From Schistocerca nitens (lineage: Eukaryota; Arthropoda; Insecta; Orthoptera; Acrididae): 64,000 nt of DNA. The notes beneath the pieces were generated by a model. That model made no database searches. It had not been told where the DNA came from and worked only from the letters and a program-made list of their open reading frames with translations. Shown in pieces: positions 13,430-25,649 of the stretch; position 1 is the stretch's first letter; every line of letters begins with the position of its first letter. The stretch spans positions 706,395,389 to 706,459,388 of the forward strand of contig NC_064616.1 in NCBI RefSeq assembly GCF_023898315.1. Reading direction: 5' to 3'. The position numbers and the translations under genes were made by a program.

Positions 13430-13780
13430 TGGTTGTTATTGTTGTTGCTGTTGTTGTTGTTGTTGATGATGATGATGATGATGATGACAATGATGAAGAT
13501 GATGATGATAGAAGGGAGGGAGTGAAACCCAATGCAGGAAATTAACCAACTTTTTTCAAATGGCACAAAGAGGGCTGCCACATTTAATACTCCAGTCCAA
13601 TGAATGGATCATCAACAGGATTATCAAATACCTGCACTTGATGAGACATTGTGGAAATGTTTGGAATTGAATCAGGATATTGAAGCAAAGACTAGTAATC
13701 AGGAATTTTATGAAACAACCTTGACTCTCCTTGATGGCCAAATGCTGGTCATGTTTGTAATTTTTATTTTTTTTCCCCAT
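13430..13780 (-). mobile_element. Diverged SINE-like copy with (GTT)n(GAT)n tail
   Basis: A compound microsatellite (GTT then GAT, 13430-13510) is followed by AGAAGGGAGGGAGTGAAACCCAATGC. On the minus strand this resembles the 3' part of the SINE family seen at 27680-27915 (GGTTTCACCCTCTC...). The rest is strongly diverged. The run of aspartate codons seen in one frame is the microsatellite, not a protein. Confidence 0.4.
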
Positions 13781-15278
13781 TACCTGGATTTAAACATGAT
13801 ACCTTCATATTAAGCACTGCAGCAGAAGATTATGTGTGGCTCTTATGCAGATGCACGTCTTTTGGCTTTATATCAGTTCAGTGGCTTGAGAGTCAGCACT
13901 GTTGATTATCAAACCAAGCACCTACTCATCTGTCACAATGATGCTCAGTGGAAACTGTTCAGGCATTCCCATCACACAAAAATCTGAGGTGGTAACCAGG
14001 AATCATATATTGGATCACCACATTAATGGCTAACCATTACACTCCAAGGAATAAATGTGCTGAACTATATAAAATTCTCAATCAGTCCAGCTCACAAGCT
14101 ATGTCTGACAGGCATGAGTAAATAAAGCCTAATTATCATTAAAAATCTTGGAAGTAAGAACTTATGTTGCTAAGATAGCCTAACAGTTCATGTTTTACTG
14201 TATTTGTTATTGTACTTCTATTAATATTTTATTTATTCTGCTCCTCATTCACTTCTATGCTACAAAGCCTTTTGTACCTCTTAACTACCATGCTCTAAGC
14301 AGATGCCTGCTTTTATCACCAATTTCCATTTACCTACTATTTCTCCTTAGTTTATGCTCTGCTGCTTACCTGTGATCAAACAGACCTCTGCTAACCTAAC
14401 TGCTACAAGTTGCTTTCTTATGTTTTGGAATCTTTTCTCATATTTCTTTTTCCACTCTTAGTTTCTCATTTAAAAAAGGACCCCATATCCTAAATCCTTA
14501 TAAATTTAGCCCTTACTTTCTACCGTTACTGTTCTCAAGTGAACAGTCTTTATGAGTACAGTAATGAGAAGATTGTTTAGCTACTGTTACTAGTGATTAA
14601 TACTTATAGTTTCTAATCCATCAACAAACTGAAAAAGTGGACATAACTATTCTTCATTATACTGCTATTTCCAGGCAGTGCTTACAATTCAGCAAGTATC
14701 TCTTAGAATTTAACTGCTATCAAAGCTTTTTCTTCATTTAAAACTGTGTTTTTGTGGCAAAAATCTGATAAAAATGTCAGTACAAATATATCACTGTATG
14801 CATGACAGTTCCATCAGATAAAATTACCTTTAAGGAAGCCAGATAACTTTCAAAGGTGTACATCAGTGCAGGAAAAGTATCATCATGAAGTTATTTTAAA
14901 ATAAAAATAAATTCAAGCTATCAGAAATTCTACGTAACTGCAAAACAGCACAAATAAAACTGCCAAGTACTTTTTAGCTACAAGTAATCAAATTTCTACA
15001 GGCAGGCTGCTGTGATGGTGGATTTGAGGTGAATCCTGTGACTGCTGCACATTCTAAAGGAGGTAAGCCATTAACAAGAAGAAGATACCTTTTAAAATGT
15101 AAATGTTTATGCTATTGTGCTCTCAAATCCACCTATTCACTGGGATCTCAATAAGCATTACAGCAATTACACCCAAGTTAAAAATTCTACTGAATCGCCG
15201 CCGAAATACTGCAGTAATGCCACAACAGTCTGTGGCCTACACTGTGGCCAACAAAATGAGCTGGCATCAAAGGCTCAC

Positions 15279-15395
15279 CTTCGGAGCTATGTCATTAAAT
15301 GATTCCTCTTCCTTGCTTAAACCATCATCCACCTCTTCTTCAGACTCTTCCTCAGAACTACTAGGAATATATGCCATTGGGTCGTATCTACGAAT
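15279..15395 (-). CDS. bt: Projectin acidic exon (39 codons)
   Basis: This phase-0 exon of 117 nt runs from acceptor ...CATGTAG to donor GTGAGC. It encodes IRRYDPMAYIP, then a strongly acidic serine-rich core (SSSEEESEEEVDDG), then SKEEESFNDIAPK. The S-S-S-E-E-E cluster has the form of casein-kinase-2 sites. It lies only 475 bases downstream of the previous exon and 10.5 kb upstream of the next. It breaks the K/E/P pattern of the PEVK exons and probably forms the boundary of the elastic segment. That it belongs to the same gene is inferred from strand, phase and order. Confidence 0.75.
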
Positions 15396-15870
15396 CTACA
15401 TGTAATTATAGGGGTGAATAATTTACATGTGACATGAACAACAACAAGAAATTTTTGAACATCACACTTGCTTCACCAAACATGAACTACTACAGTCACA
15501 TGAAACTGATGACTTATAAGAATACATAAAGTTTTAATTTTTTAAGTTATTGGTATCAGTGACAAACTACCCAATTACAAGAGCGAATTTCAGGATCTAA
15601 CATAAATACAGTTCATACTTTCTCTAGAGGCTCTTCATTGTATTGGGGTAACAGTCCCTATTTACAAGTGCTGAACCTGTAAATCTGTTTATCCAGAAGA
15701 GCTTTATCACTAAACTGATTTGGGTAATTTTACTCGTAACAAATTAGCAAGAGGATCTTTCTTGTTAATAATGTATATGAAAGGAAATCAACATTAAAAC
15801 AGATGTAATCATCCATCTAAAAGTTACCAAAAATAATGAATTTCAGTGAAACAAAGAGCTACTAACTCAC
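15396..15870 (-). other. Intron, 475 bp
   Basis: This is the shortest intron of the array. It is AT-rich with no repeat recognised. It starts GTGAG and ends AG on the minus strand. Confidence 0.7.
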
Positions 15871-15921
15871 CTTTGGTGGTTCAGCTGGTTTATCAACAGA
15901 CAATTTTCTCTCTTCTTTTTT
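15871..15921 (-). CDS. bt: Projectin small exon with RKLS motif (17 codons)
   Basis: This phase-0 exon of 51 nt lies between acceptor TTCACCAG and donor GTGAGT. It encodes KKEERKLSVDKPAEPPK. It is rich in K, E and P like the upstream PEVK exons and contains R-K-L-S, a possible basophilic kinase site. It is too short to be found by ORF length; it is supported by clean splice signals, phase and composition. Confidence 0.75.
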
Positions 15922-17810
15922 CTGGTGAAGAAAGAGTATGTTATAATCATTAAGTAAAAAGACTATACATTAAACAGTTTAAAATCAAGAAACTCTTAAT
16001 GTCATATTGTACACGTAACAAGAATATGCTAATTAGTACCAATCTGATACACAGCTACATGGGCTCTGGTTGCCATATCACATGTAGCTTAGTCATGCAA
16101 ATTTCTCATAAGCTTAATTTACAGTTTGAAATGATATAAACAAAATATTACTGGTTATTCTGTTCTGGCATTTTAAAGTGGAACATAATGACTTAATCAT
16201 TGATTCCAAAAAATATTTAAAAAAACGCAAAAACGTTCACAATTCTCCAAGAATGTTGTAATATCACAATTCTGTTTTAGAACTGAATGTGGAACTAAAT
16301 AAGAAGAGTCACATAAAATTGAATTTTTATCATAATGTCTTCTACTATGAGCCACATAACTACTGTCAACATCAGTTTCTTAATACGATACAATTTCATA
16401 AAAACTATAAATTACTTAAAATTCTGATTCTTCTATGCAAACTGTAGGTAGTTAGCTAAAGATGAACTAGTACTTAACCTTGAAATTATATAAAGCTTTT
16501 CTTACATAAAATATTTTGTGATAATTTAAAAAATTAGAATCAATAATGCTATGAAAGTGTGGCAGACATCCAGATTACTTTTTAAGTACATTGTTTACTC
16601 GACCTATGTACTAGAAGATTTCTTGTTGTCTTCCATGACCTGAATCAACTATGGTCAGCAATAAAAAATGAAATAAATTTTTATATAAATTCCTGAGAAG
16701 GGCTTGAATAAGACTACATTATGCTGACATATAGAATTAATAAGAACTGAAGTCATCAAGATGAAAAATTTAAATATTGAGAATTGTGATTTCTTCTTTG
16801 CAGAATTTCTAACATTCCGATGGGTCAACCGCCATTATCCTCACAGACAAGTGTCATGTTCTATTTTGGAGGAAAATAGGCTACTACTAGCCAAGTATGC
16901 TACGATGATTTGATTCACTTAGAATAATCAATCACAATATCAATCTTGAAAAAAAAAAAAAAAATTGCTGGCAGTCATTCGCAAATAGTGCAATTTGTAC
17001 AGAGTACATTTACTGTACTGTATCCCATCATCACATCTAAAACAGAAATGGAGACATAGTCCACCACATACTCAACAGAGTGAAAAATTCATAAAACTGT
17101 CATATAGTATAGTAGTAGCTCTTTCAATACCAACTTTTCAAAGAGTTTCATACCCATTTTGTCACAAGAAACCTGAAAGACTATGAGATGGCACTGCCTA
17201 GCAACAGAATGCAGGGTTGTGATTAAATACTCAATCAGCAGGCCATGCACATTAGATTTGCTAAAATGTTACACTTACTATCTGTACACTGATCTTAATC
17301 ATTTTCAGAAGGAGGCCGTGAGAAGAAAAGGGATAAGCTCCATCTCACTGATGGAGTGCAGCCAAGTGTGATTGTGTGACTTGTCTTTTGTTGTTTGTTA
17401 GTTACCACTTATCAAGACTAAGAACTATTAAATGCTTAAAATGAATAAAAACTACTTCTTTCAGGATTGTTATTGACACGTGTATTGGGGAAAGAACTTT
17501 TCTATCACATACAAGATTAGGTAATGGCTACATAGCTGGTTATTTACACCAGTGATCCTAGACCATTAGGTTAGCAAGAGCTGAAGTAAACATAATATTT
17601 TAACAAAGTCTTATTTGTTGATTCAGAGTCCAGGGAGTCAATAAACAAAAAAAGAGACTGACAATGAATGATACTGCAGTCATGCAGTCATTTACTGGAA
17701 CAGCTATGTGTAGAAAAGCATCATTCAATAAAACCTGAGTTCACACTGGATCTCTTACACTGTAAAGTAAAACTGCAGTTTTGTATATTAGAGAATGAAT
17801 TATAATTTAC
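15922..17810 (-). other. Intron, 1.9 kb
   Basis: The sequence is AT-rich with a poly-A run near 16949-16964. I see no transposon or exon in it. Confidence 0.6.
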
Positions 17811-17879
17811 CTTTTCTTCAGTCACTTTCTTCTCAATTGTCGATGATCTTCTGGACTGAACTTTAACTTCCTCTTCTAC
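17811..17879 (-). CDS. bt: Projectin small exon with RRSST motif (23 codons)
   Basis: This phase-0 exon of 69 nt lies between acceptor CATAACAG and donor GTAAAT. It encodes VEEEVKVQSRRSSTIEKKVTEEK (written here in two parts in meaning: an acidic VEEE start and a basic RRSST centre). The R-R-S-S-T stretch adds to the series of Arg-rich serine motifs found in the C-terminal half of this exon array. The flanking residues are K/E/V-rich as in PEVK sequence. Confidence 0.75.
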
Positions 17880-20800
17880 CTGTTATGACAAGAAGGAATA
17901 ATGAAAATAAATGAATTTTTGGGCACATAATGCATGAAGTATAACCTATCATTATGCACTTACAGTTTCAACAAATGGAGTTGGATGTCTCCTTGAATGA
18001 TGCAGCAATTGTAGAAAAATCACTGAGAATTACATCAACAATTGACATTTGAAGAATGGGTCAATCAAAAATTAATTAACCATTTTCAAATCAAACAAAA
18101 TGCTAAAAATATGGAAACACACGTATGTTTAAAAATATTGTGTATTAAAAAGTGAAAAGAATAACTGTATATTTGTTATGTGTGTACTTGTAATACAGAA
18201 TAAATAAAACTGGACACTACAGTAACAGAATTGTCACAGACAGGGTGGGCACAATAAATTGTAATGATGAACACAAAGAACTGAGAAGCTTGAAATAATA
18301 TTTGAAGCACAGCTTACTGTTTGGCTGAAGACAGACCTTTCATACAATCTCATGTTACAGAATACACTAAGCAACCCTTGTTTCTTTTAACAACCATTCA
18401 ACTAATTAACTGCTTTCCATCATCTTCCCCTTAGTTGCTCAATGTTTTGCATATAGTTTATGTAAACTGCTTTACCTATTTTGATATTTACCTTTCTTGG
18501 CATATTCTACACTTTCTTGCTCCTTCTGACTGAAGATTAATAAGCACAGAATACTCATATTTAAATGCATCCACTCAGTGAAATACTCAAAACTGAGTTT
18601 AATTAGTCTGTATCATATTAGTTTGAGATCTTAAAACTGTGTACTAACATCAGCTCATATTCCTTCATTGTTTGTACCTATTCCATGCTAATACATCTTT
18701 GTTTCCCTTCTGAAGAATTCTAACATCTACTGTGTATTCAACAATAATCCTCATGTTGGCATCGAATTAAAACTGGAAAATCCTCTCTTCCTAGTTGCAG
18801 TCAGATAAAATTAGAGTGATAGGAGGTTAAAATTATAGTGATATGGGTTATCAAACTGTCCTCTCCTTCTCTTCATTCTAGATATTTTCTTCTCCTTTTC
18901 CTGCATTTTCACATGACTTCCTGCTGTCAGGTGTCTCAGAATTATAACATCTAGCTCCTCCTTCACTTTATCTCAACAGACTACAGTTAATAATGTTGTA
19001 TTTTGATATCTCATAGATTATTTTCCATTGTAAAATTTTTCTTTAAAACAATGTTTTATATTTTCTTTCATCTATCCTGATACATTCAAAATTATAATTC
19101 TCCAAATTGTCCCCATCTTATAGCTAGTGCCAGTACACTTTGTTAAATTCAGAACCAAATCACTTCTTGGAACTGAATAAGTGCCCACTAAATACATGGT
19201 TACATTCACCATCAATGAAAGCTCAATTTTACTACTATGTTAACTGCAATGGTTGTGCACCAGTACCACCAGAAAATTAGATACACTACTACAGAATTTA
19301 AACTCACAACATTAGAAAATTCAATATTTTATGTTCTGCCTCAAGAAGACACTTATTTAGCATTCACAGAAAAAACACAGTAACTTATACAGTAATTCCT
19401 GTTGGGTGCTTGCCCTGATTGATAATGTATCATGAAAAAATAAAATGATACCACTTCTGTACATTGGCTAACAGAGATCGCTCAGTAGTTACAAAGCCTG
19501 GTGCAAAATCCCATATACTGAGACATTTCAGACAGCCTTGCAAAAAAGTTAAAAGTCTCACAACTACAGACCTGCATTTTATACCAACAGAATATCCAAA
19601 TCTTTATTCAATAGTAAAGACAAACTGCAACCAATGACAGAGATGTGTATATAAAATCACTTGCAAGCAGTGTGAAAAAGTATACATTGGTCAGGTAAAG
19701 TTGTGGCAATTAGGCTATGTGAACATGAAAGAAGCTGCAGACTAAGGAAGAAAGATTCAACCTTTATTGATTATCTTTGAGCAGAAAACCTTTAATGTGA
19801 TGTAGAATGTGAAGTCTTACATTATATTAAGAAAACCACAAAGATGACCCAACTGGAAATGAACAAACACATGACACTGAATGCAAGACTAGTATTAAAT
19901 GATTAGAATCAATTTCCATAATCCCCTTTATTAAACTAAGTTTTCATTACAAATACTAGATTGACACTATAACTTCATCTTACTTCTCATCAGCTGTTAA
20001 ATTTATCTCTGCATAAAAACTTTGTTTATGACCCCCCCTCCCCCTCCCCTCTGGTTTTATAGTCAATGTAATTATTTCCATGTGAAAAAATGTTTTCCTA
20101 AACAAATGCTGTCATTTTTGTACATTCTGTACAAATGATATACTTTCTCTATAAGATGGTCATGCACCTATTTCCCATGACAACAGTACTAATTTGCAAA
20201 ACCATTAAAATCATTTTGCCTGTGAACAAAATTGCTTTTTGGTACAGAATCTTTCAGTTTACTGGTTCAAAGTTAGTGCAGTACTCTCTATCAGGAAAAT
20301 CTTTTGATATGGAAGAGCAATGCTTGTAACCAAAACTTGTAAGAAACTGTACAGTAAGACATAGTATTCACAGCGAGCAATCAACAGAAGTTTATGATTT
20401 TTCCTTCTTAGGGGACGACAATGGTGTAGAATTTTTTGAAAGGAATTTCCACCACTTTACTCTAAATTACTGTTAATTTATTTCACACAATCATTATTTC
20501 AGTTTTATATTATTATTATTATTTACATGTTTTGTGATGCTGGTATGTCATTTAGGCATGTTGGACAGTTTCTGATATTTCAACTTGCACCTTAGAATGG
20601 CTATAAAGCTGAAATCATGATTTTTGTGAAATAAATGAATACTAATTTAGAGTCAAATGGCAGAAATTTCTTCCAATTAAAAAAAATTGCATGGAATTGT
20701 GAAGTCTGAGAAATTTATCTACATACAACTACAAGAAACTACAGTAAACACGTTCATGATATTCTGCCGACATTTCTATTTCTATTTACTCATTACTGAG

Positions 20801-21056
20801 TTTTTGACTTGTTTGGTCATCAGCAGCTGACAATTTTCATTATGTGCTGCCAAGTACACTTACTGTTATTCACAAATAACTGTGTAAAGAAAAAGTGTTC
20901 AATTCAGAAAGCTTTTAACATCACAAAGAGATAGAATGGGTGGCAACTTTTTTTTTAACAATGATTATAACACTATCCGAATAATCCATAAAATCATAAA
21001 ATGGGAATTGAAATTTTGGATAGTATTATTTGACAAATACTGCAAACAGTCCTTAC
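17880..21056 (-). other. Intron, 3.2 kb
   Basis: It contains a Penelope-like element fragment (about 19560-19905), a T/C-rich run at 20034-20052 and a short (ATT)n near 20508-20523. A possible 34-nt micro-exon at 18492-18525 was considered but breaks the reading frame (see findings). The remainder shows nothing recognisable. Confidence 0.6.
19560..19905 (+). mobile_element. Penelope-like element fragment (GIY-YIG region)
   Basis: On the plus strand, broken frames give IKSLASSVKKYTLVR or, shifted, ITCKQCEKVYIGQ, matching the K.C..C...YIGQ core of the GIY-YIG endonuclease of Penelope-like retroelements. Downstream pieces (EHERSCRLRKKDSTFIDYL, then VEVLHYIKKTTKMTQLEMNK) match the usual order EH...TFxxHL...LHxEkk..kLtxlE. 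Only the 3' end is present and it is frame-broken, so it is a dead fragment. Identification is from motif order, without a search. Confidence 0.65.
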
Positions 21057-21113
21057 CTTCCCATCTGCAGTCTGGACAATGGATTGTCTTCTCACATCCT
21101 TTGTTTCCTCAAT
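21057..21113 (-). CDS. bt: Projectin small exon with RRQSI motif (19 codons)
   Basis: This phase-0 exon of 57 nt lies between acceptor CTCTACAG and donor GTAAGG. It encodes IEETKDVRRQSIVQTADGK. The R-R-Q-S core is another basophilic kinase-like motif. The exon has few prolines and departs from the PEVK composition, as do the RRxS exons downstream of it. Confidence 0.75.
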
Positions 21114-22393
21114 CTGTAGAGAGAACCATTATCATTAGAATAAATGTATAGTAACAGAATACCTATCTTATGTGTTATACGAAAAACCTTGTAAACAAAC
21201 CTGGAGAGGAGAAACCCGCTCTACATTTATCATGTTGAAATCTATACTATGTGAGAAGTACTGAGCACATTTTCTCATAAAACCTGTTAAACAGTATATT
21301 AATATATTATTTGAGTCTTACAAAGCTCTCAAAAAATTTACAAGGCTGTCATCTAATGTAGTATGTTGTTTCACTTACCATAAAGTTTATATATTATTGC
21401 TTAAGAAAAGGAGGAGGTTGACAGTAAACTTATCATAAAATAATGTTATTCCCAAAAAATTGCTGGAGAGTTCTTGAAGAAGATATTATAGACAAATTTA
21501 TAAATGGTACCAAAACTTCAAGAAAGTTACTAACACAGAAGGCGAGAGCACTAAATGACAAATATTTTATTTTGTTTTATTTATTTCATTTTCCAGTATT
21601 TTGCATGCTATTGATGTTAATAGTTCATAAAAATTGAATAATAAACAACGGTACAAATAAATATAAAGAAAACAGTTAAATCATGTTGATTTGCATACAA
21701 ACACACAATGAGTATAAGTTAAAATTTTAGATCTCCTTTCACACAATCCAAAAATTCCTCTATGATATAGAAAGATTTTTTTAAAGCCAGTTTTTCAGAA
21801 CATTTCTACAAGTTTTTAATGAGGAAATGTGTGCTTCTGGCGGCAGTGCACTGGGCTGCTTTACTCCAAGGTATGTATAGTTATTGTGAGCCATGCTTAG
21901 TCTTGTTAATGATTAGGCAGTCTTTTCTTTGTGACATGTATTGTAACAATGAAATGATTGTCTTAATCTGTATCTCTCTTAGTTTGTTTATGTAGACTAG
22001 GCAACTAAATATAAGTAATGATGGGACTGTCATGACACAAAGTTTCTTGAGAGGTGGCCTACAAGATACACTGTTTTTGAATGGCTTGTCTCCTTTTTAA
22101 TCTAGAGGGACAACTACTGTTATGTTGAAGCAGGCCACAAGAGAACAACTCATAAAAATCCAATTTATTAGTACACAGAGTGATTGTCGTCTAATGTCTG
22201 CTATCTTTTTAATAATAAATTTTGACAGACCATACAAATCTTCTGATATTGAATTGCTGCATTTTGCTATAACTACAGCAACATCTGTGACAGTAATTTG
22301 TATCCACTAGAATGAGGATGTTGCAGGTCTGTTTTGTGATGTGAAAATTTTTTTTTCTATTTTTCTAAATATATCTGATTTATAGCTGTCATT

Positions 22394-22706
22394 TTGTTGA
22401 GTCTGGTGTCCTCTATCTATACGCCCTACCACAGACTGTCAAAATCAGTTAACAGTTATGAACTTATGGGCCACAAATTATTTAACAAACTTCCACAAGG
22501 TATACAAAATTTACCAGAGCAACAATACAAACAAACACTTTATGACTGGTTAGTTGTAAACCCATTCTACAATGTAAAGGATTTCATGACCTGTGATATT
22601 AAACTGTAAAGTTCTTAACAATTCTGTCCTTTTATAGCATGTACTGTACTGTATTGTATTATATGTATGACTTTGTCTATTGCTGTAATGGCTTAAAGAC
22701 AATAAA

Positions 22707-22739
<33 letters not shown>

Positions 22740-22740
22740 T
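22394..22740 (+). mobile_element. LINE 3' end with (ATT)n tail
   Basis: The plus-strand frame contains YELMGHKLFNKLPQGIQNLP and then YDWLVVNPFYNVKDF. This is the pattern of the extreme C-terminus of Jockey/CR1-like ORF2 proteins (G.k.fN.LP..ik.l....fK..L..wL....fYs..Ef). It is followed by about 130 bp of 3' UTR, a polyadenylation-like AATAAA and an (ATT)n tail at about 22709-22739. The 5' part is missing, as in typical 5'-truncated insertions. Confidence 0.7.
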
Positions 22741-22859
22741 GTTACCAGAATTAATACAGAAGTTGTTCATTTCATCGGGTGTGATATTGATAGTGTCACA
22801 AGTGGCTCTATTAGTATTGGCTAGTTCTGCTTTGATGATTATCCAAGCAGCCTTGCATT

Positions 22860-23690
22860 TGTTAGCTGAAGGTATTCACTGATCTTTGATTTGTCATAGA
22901 GACTGAAGACCTGTGCTCTTAATTTTTTGAGGGCAGGTGTGAATCATCACCGTAAACTTCTATGATTACCTTTGCTTAGTTTCGCCTTGTGTCTTTTTAA
23001 AATTTCAGGACAGCACTTATTACACATATTAGAAACAAGATTGGCAAAGCTGTCAAAAGCTTCATCAACATTTGTAAATTGAGACAGGAAGCTGGACCAT
23101 TCAATCATACAAAGCTCTGATCTGAAAGCATTGATATGAGAATCATTAACAATTCTAATGGACTTGGGTTGTTCACATTGTTCTGTGGAAATTTTTGTCA
23201 GCAATTTTAACCATATCCCTTCATAATGTGATAGATACATGGTATTAAAAATCTGTATTTCATAAATATTTCTTTCTACATTTGTTATAACATTGTCCAG
23301 ACATGATAGTCATCTTGTTGATTTGTTATTTGCACAAAACATATTGTGTATACTGGGGACATTAAGATTTGCTGTTGTAACCCAAATGTCAATATTAATA
23401 TTCCCAACAATTAAAATATCATGTTGACAATATTTTTGCAAGTGGGAGATTGTTCTATCCAGTAACTCTGTGAAGATATCATTATTGCTGACAGGGGTAT
23501 GGTATACAGACACTACAATTAGTTTGGGACCTAGAAATTACTGAAGTTAACATCAGTGCATTTTACCAAAACATCGTTGCTGACATATATCGAAGTACCT
23601 CCATAGTTACTATGACTTCTACAAAAACTTGATACTAAACAAGAGGCTCATGGCTCATACAAATACAGTTGATTCTCATTTATTCAATAT
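22860..23690 (-). mobile_element. LINE fragment, apurinic-endonuclease region, broken
   Basis: Minus-strand frames give YGGTSIYVSNDVLVKCTDVN, then a segment beginning VSVYHTPVSNNDIFTELLD and DILIVGNINIDIW. These match the G(G/T)..IyV......, VsVYRpP and ivGDfNIdl motifs of the AP-type endonuclease of non-LTR retrotransposons. A frame further on reads RIVNDSHINAFRSEL...W, the linker before RT. In GNINID the usual catalytic GDxN aspartate is replaced by Asn. The element is broken into at least three frames and is dead. Confidence 0.7.
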
Positions 23691-24297
23691 TATTTCATTC
23701 CTCATGTTAAGTTAATATATCAAATAGATAATGAAAACATATTGTATATTACATTTTGGTAGTTTTTCACTTAGTATTTCTAATTCTACTTCCAATTTTT
23801 CTACCCTTTTTTCATATGTCACATCTGAGAAACCCACAGTTTTGAAAAATGAACTCCACACACTCATTTAAACTCATACATGAACACCTAACCTGGACTT
23901 CAGGACACATGTTCTGATAAAGAGTGTACTTCTTTGCTTTAAATCTTTTTTTAAAATTTTATCATTGGGTTTTATCACTACATAGAGAGACGAAGGGGTT
24001 TTGGTGATATCATTCACATACACAAAAATGTATTATGCATAATTCTAGAAAAAAATATTTGTTGGTACTTTCCTGATGTAGAATTGTGGTAGTGCAAATC
24101 AAAACAAACAATTAAGTCATTATTCATCATAACATTTCTTCTATAGGTAATGCACAATGATAATACAAAATTCAGACATTCAGTTCACTAGTAAATCTCC
24201 ATGTTTTGTTAGGCTTGCAAAAAATTTCTATAGAAGTGTGTACATACTCTCACATCAAATGTAAAAAGACCCTTTTTCCTGTCATCCCATTGACACA

Positions 24298-24560
24298 GAG
24301 TAAGGTGGTGCAATTGTTAAGGCACTGGACTTATATTTAGGAGCAGTAGGGTTAAAATTCCAATCTAATCATGCACGTTTTTAATCCATGATTTACCTAC
24401 ATCATCAATATGAATGTTAGTACATTTTCTCTGAAAGGAATATGGCCAGTTCACCTCCATCCTGTCACTGTCACTGTTTGTCGCCTGCTTCCAATGACAT
24501 CAGGTATGATGGGACATTCAACCTTAATATCCTTTTGAGACACCAGTCCAACATAAATAA
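24298..24560 (+). mobile_element. Diverged tRNA-derived SINE
   Basis: AAGGTGGTGCAATTGTTAAGGCACTGG resembles a tRNA-type A-box region of a SINE head. GGGTTAAAATTCC (near 24350) sits where the B box should be. It is followed by a diverged body ending around CCAATGACATCAGG. The same family, without the head, appears at 57327-57451 in the opposite orientation. No target duplication was found, so the ends are approximate. Confidence 0.5.
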
Positions 24561-24856
24561 TAATTATAACCACGAACTTACATTCACCATGCAAGCTTCA
24601 TCCAACATTTACTCCACAGTATTCATTGTCTCACAATTATTCCTCACTATATCAAAGTCATCACTATAAACTCCTAGCAAAATAGTAACAACTTCAAGTC
24701 AGCCTTTTGTTCTTTTGCAGAGAAACTACACTGATATTTATTTTATTTGATTAAGACAAATCATGGAAAACTTCATTTTCGATGTCCAGGTGAAGAATTG
24801 ACCATGATGTTCCCCAATGTGAGTTCAGTGTTTCAACAACTGTCACCATACCCAGT

Positions 24857-25090
24857 TGTCCAAGCAGGATAATTTCAACAGACTCTCCATGGTATATTTT
24901 ACATTTGTTTTATGAAATACGTTATTCTGTTATTGTAAGAACAAGAACTGTATCTGCTTGATACAAATATCACCACACTCATTTGTCCAAGCAGGATAAT
25001 TTCAACAGACTCTCCATTATACATTTTACATTTGCTTTATGAAATACATTATTCTGTTATGGTAAGAACAGGAACTGCATTTGCTCAATA
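24857..25090. repeat. 127-bp tandem duplication next to an exon
   Basis: TGTCCAAGCAGGATAATTTC starts at 24857 and again at 24984. The following sequence (CAACAGACTCTCCAT, ACATTTG.TTTATGAAATAC, ATTCTGTTAT.GTAAGAAC) matches in both units with a few substitutions. The second unit ends about 60 bp before the donor of exon 25151-25231. It is noncoding. Confidence 0.85.
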
Positions 25091-25150
25091 GAGGTAAATA
25101 CTACATTTATGTGGTTAAAAGATATTATTTCTTGTATTTCTTGAACATAC

Positions 25151-25231
25151 CTTGACAGATTCCACTTTCTTTGATTCAGTTATTTTAATGGCTTTATCCT
25201 CTTCCAGTTTTGGTTCTTCTTGTTGAATTAT
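25151..25231 (-). CDS. bt: Projectin PEVK-type exon (27 codons)
   Basis: This phase-0 exon of 81 nt lies between acceptor ...CATGCTAG and donor GTATGT. It begins IIQQEEPKLEEDK and ends ITESKKVESVK. It is rich in E and K with few prolines. The end KKVESVK resembles KKVETVK of the exon at 36135-36218, suggesting it is a diverged member of the same cassette family. It probably contributes to the flexible PEVK segment of projectin. Confidence 0.75.
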
Positions 25232-25649
25232 CTAGCATGAAAAAACAGTCTTTTCAATATCATTTCATCACAGATTGCTTAGAAGAAAACTTCTGAGAGT
25301 ATGTGATTATATGTTTAGTTAAAACTTTACTGAGGAAACTCTAAGCTTAAAACTGGTACATTGGTTGTATAAATGGTTTTGAGAAATTAACTGACAATTC
25401 CTGCCAAGTAACTCACATTTTTTCATCAGTCACATATCAGTACTATTCAATAAATGTCATTTTCAAAGTTTTCAGTGCACATCAATGCAAAATTCATATA
25501 CTTAGGTCTAACTTACCATTCAATACCAAAACGTCATGTTACAGTATATACAGTACTATTAACAACAAGAAAAGGAATTAAATAATTTTTTATCTTACTG
25601 CTTCCATAGTCCTGAAAGAATTAGAATGTCAAACACTAGATGTCTTATT

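Larger units (their letters stand above)
4766..15278 (-). other. Intron, 10.5 kb
   Basis: This intron lies between the acidic exon and the RRxSL exon. I found no convincing PEVK-like exon in it. It holds a tandem duplication (6341-6895), a TAAA/AAAT simple repeat near 8708-8742, a SINE with target duplication (10730-11003) and a diverged SINE-like stretch with a GTT/GAT microsatellite (13430-13780). Outside these, 4766-6340, 6896-10729 and 11014-13429 show nothing recognisable. Confidence 0.6.
21114..25150 (-). other. Intron, 4.0 kb
   Basis: It contains a LINE 3' end on the plus strand (22394-22740), an endonuclease-coding LINE fragment on the minus strand (22860-23690), a diverged SINE (24298-24560) and a 127-bp tandem duplication (24857-25090). 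The first 1.2 kb shows nothing recognisable. Confidence 0.6.

Noticed and set aside
13345..13545. Open frame with VVVV and DDDDDDDD runs
   Set aside because: It is a translation of the GTT/GAT microsatellite, not a gene.
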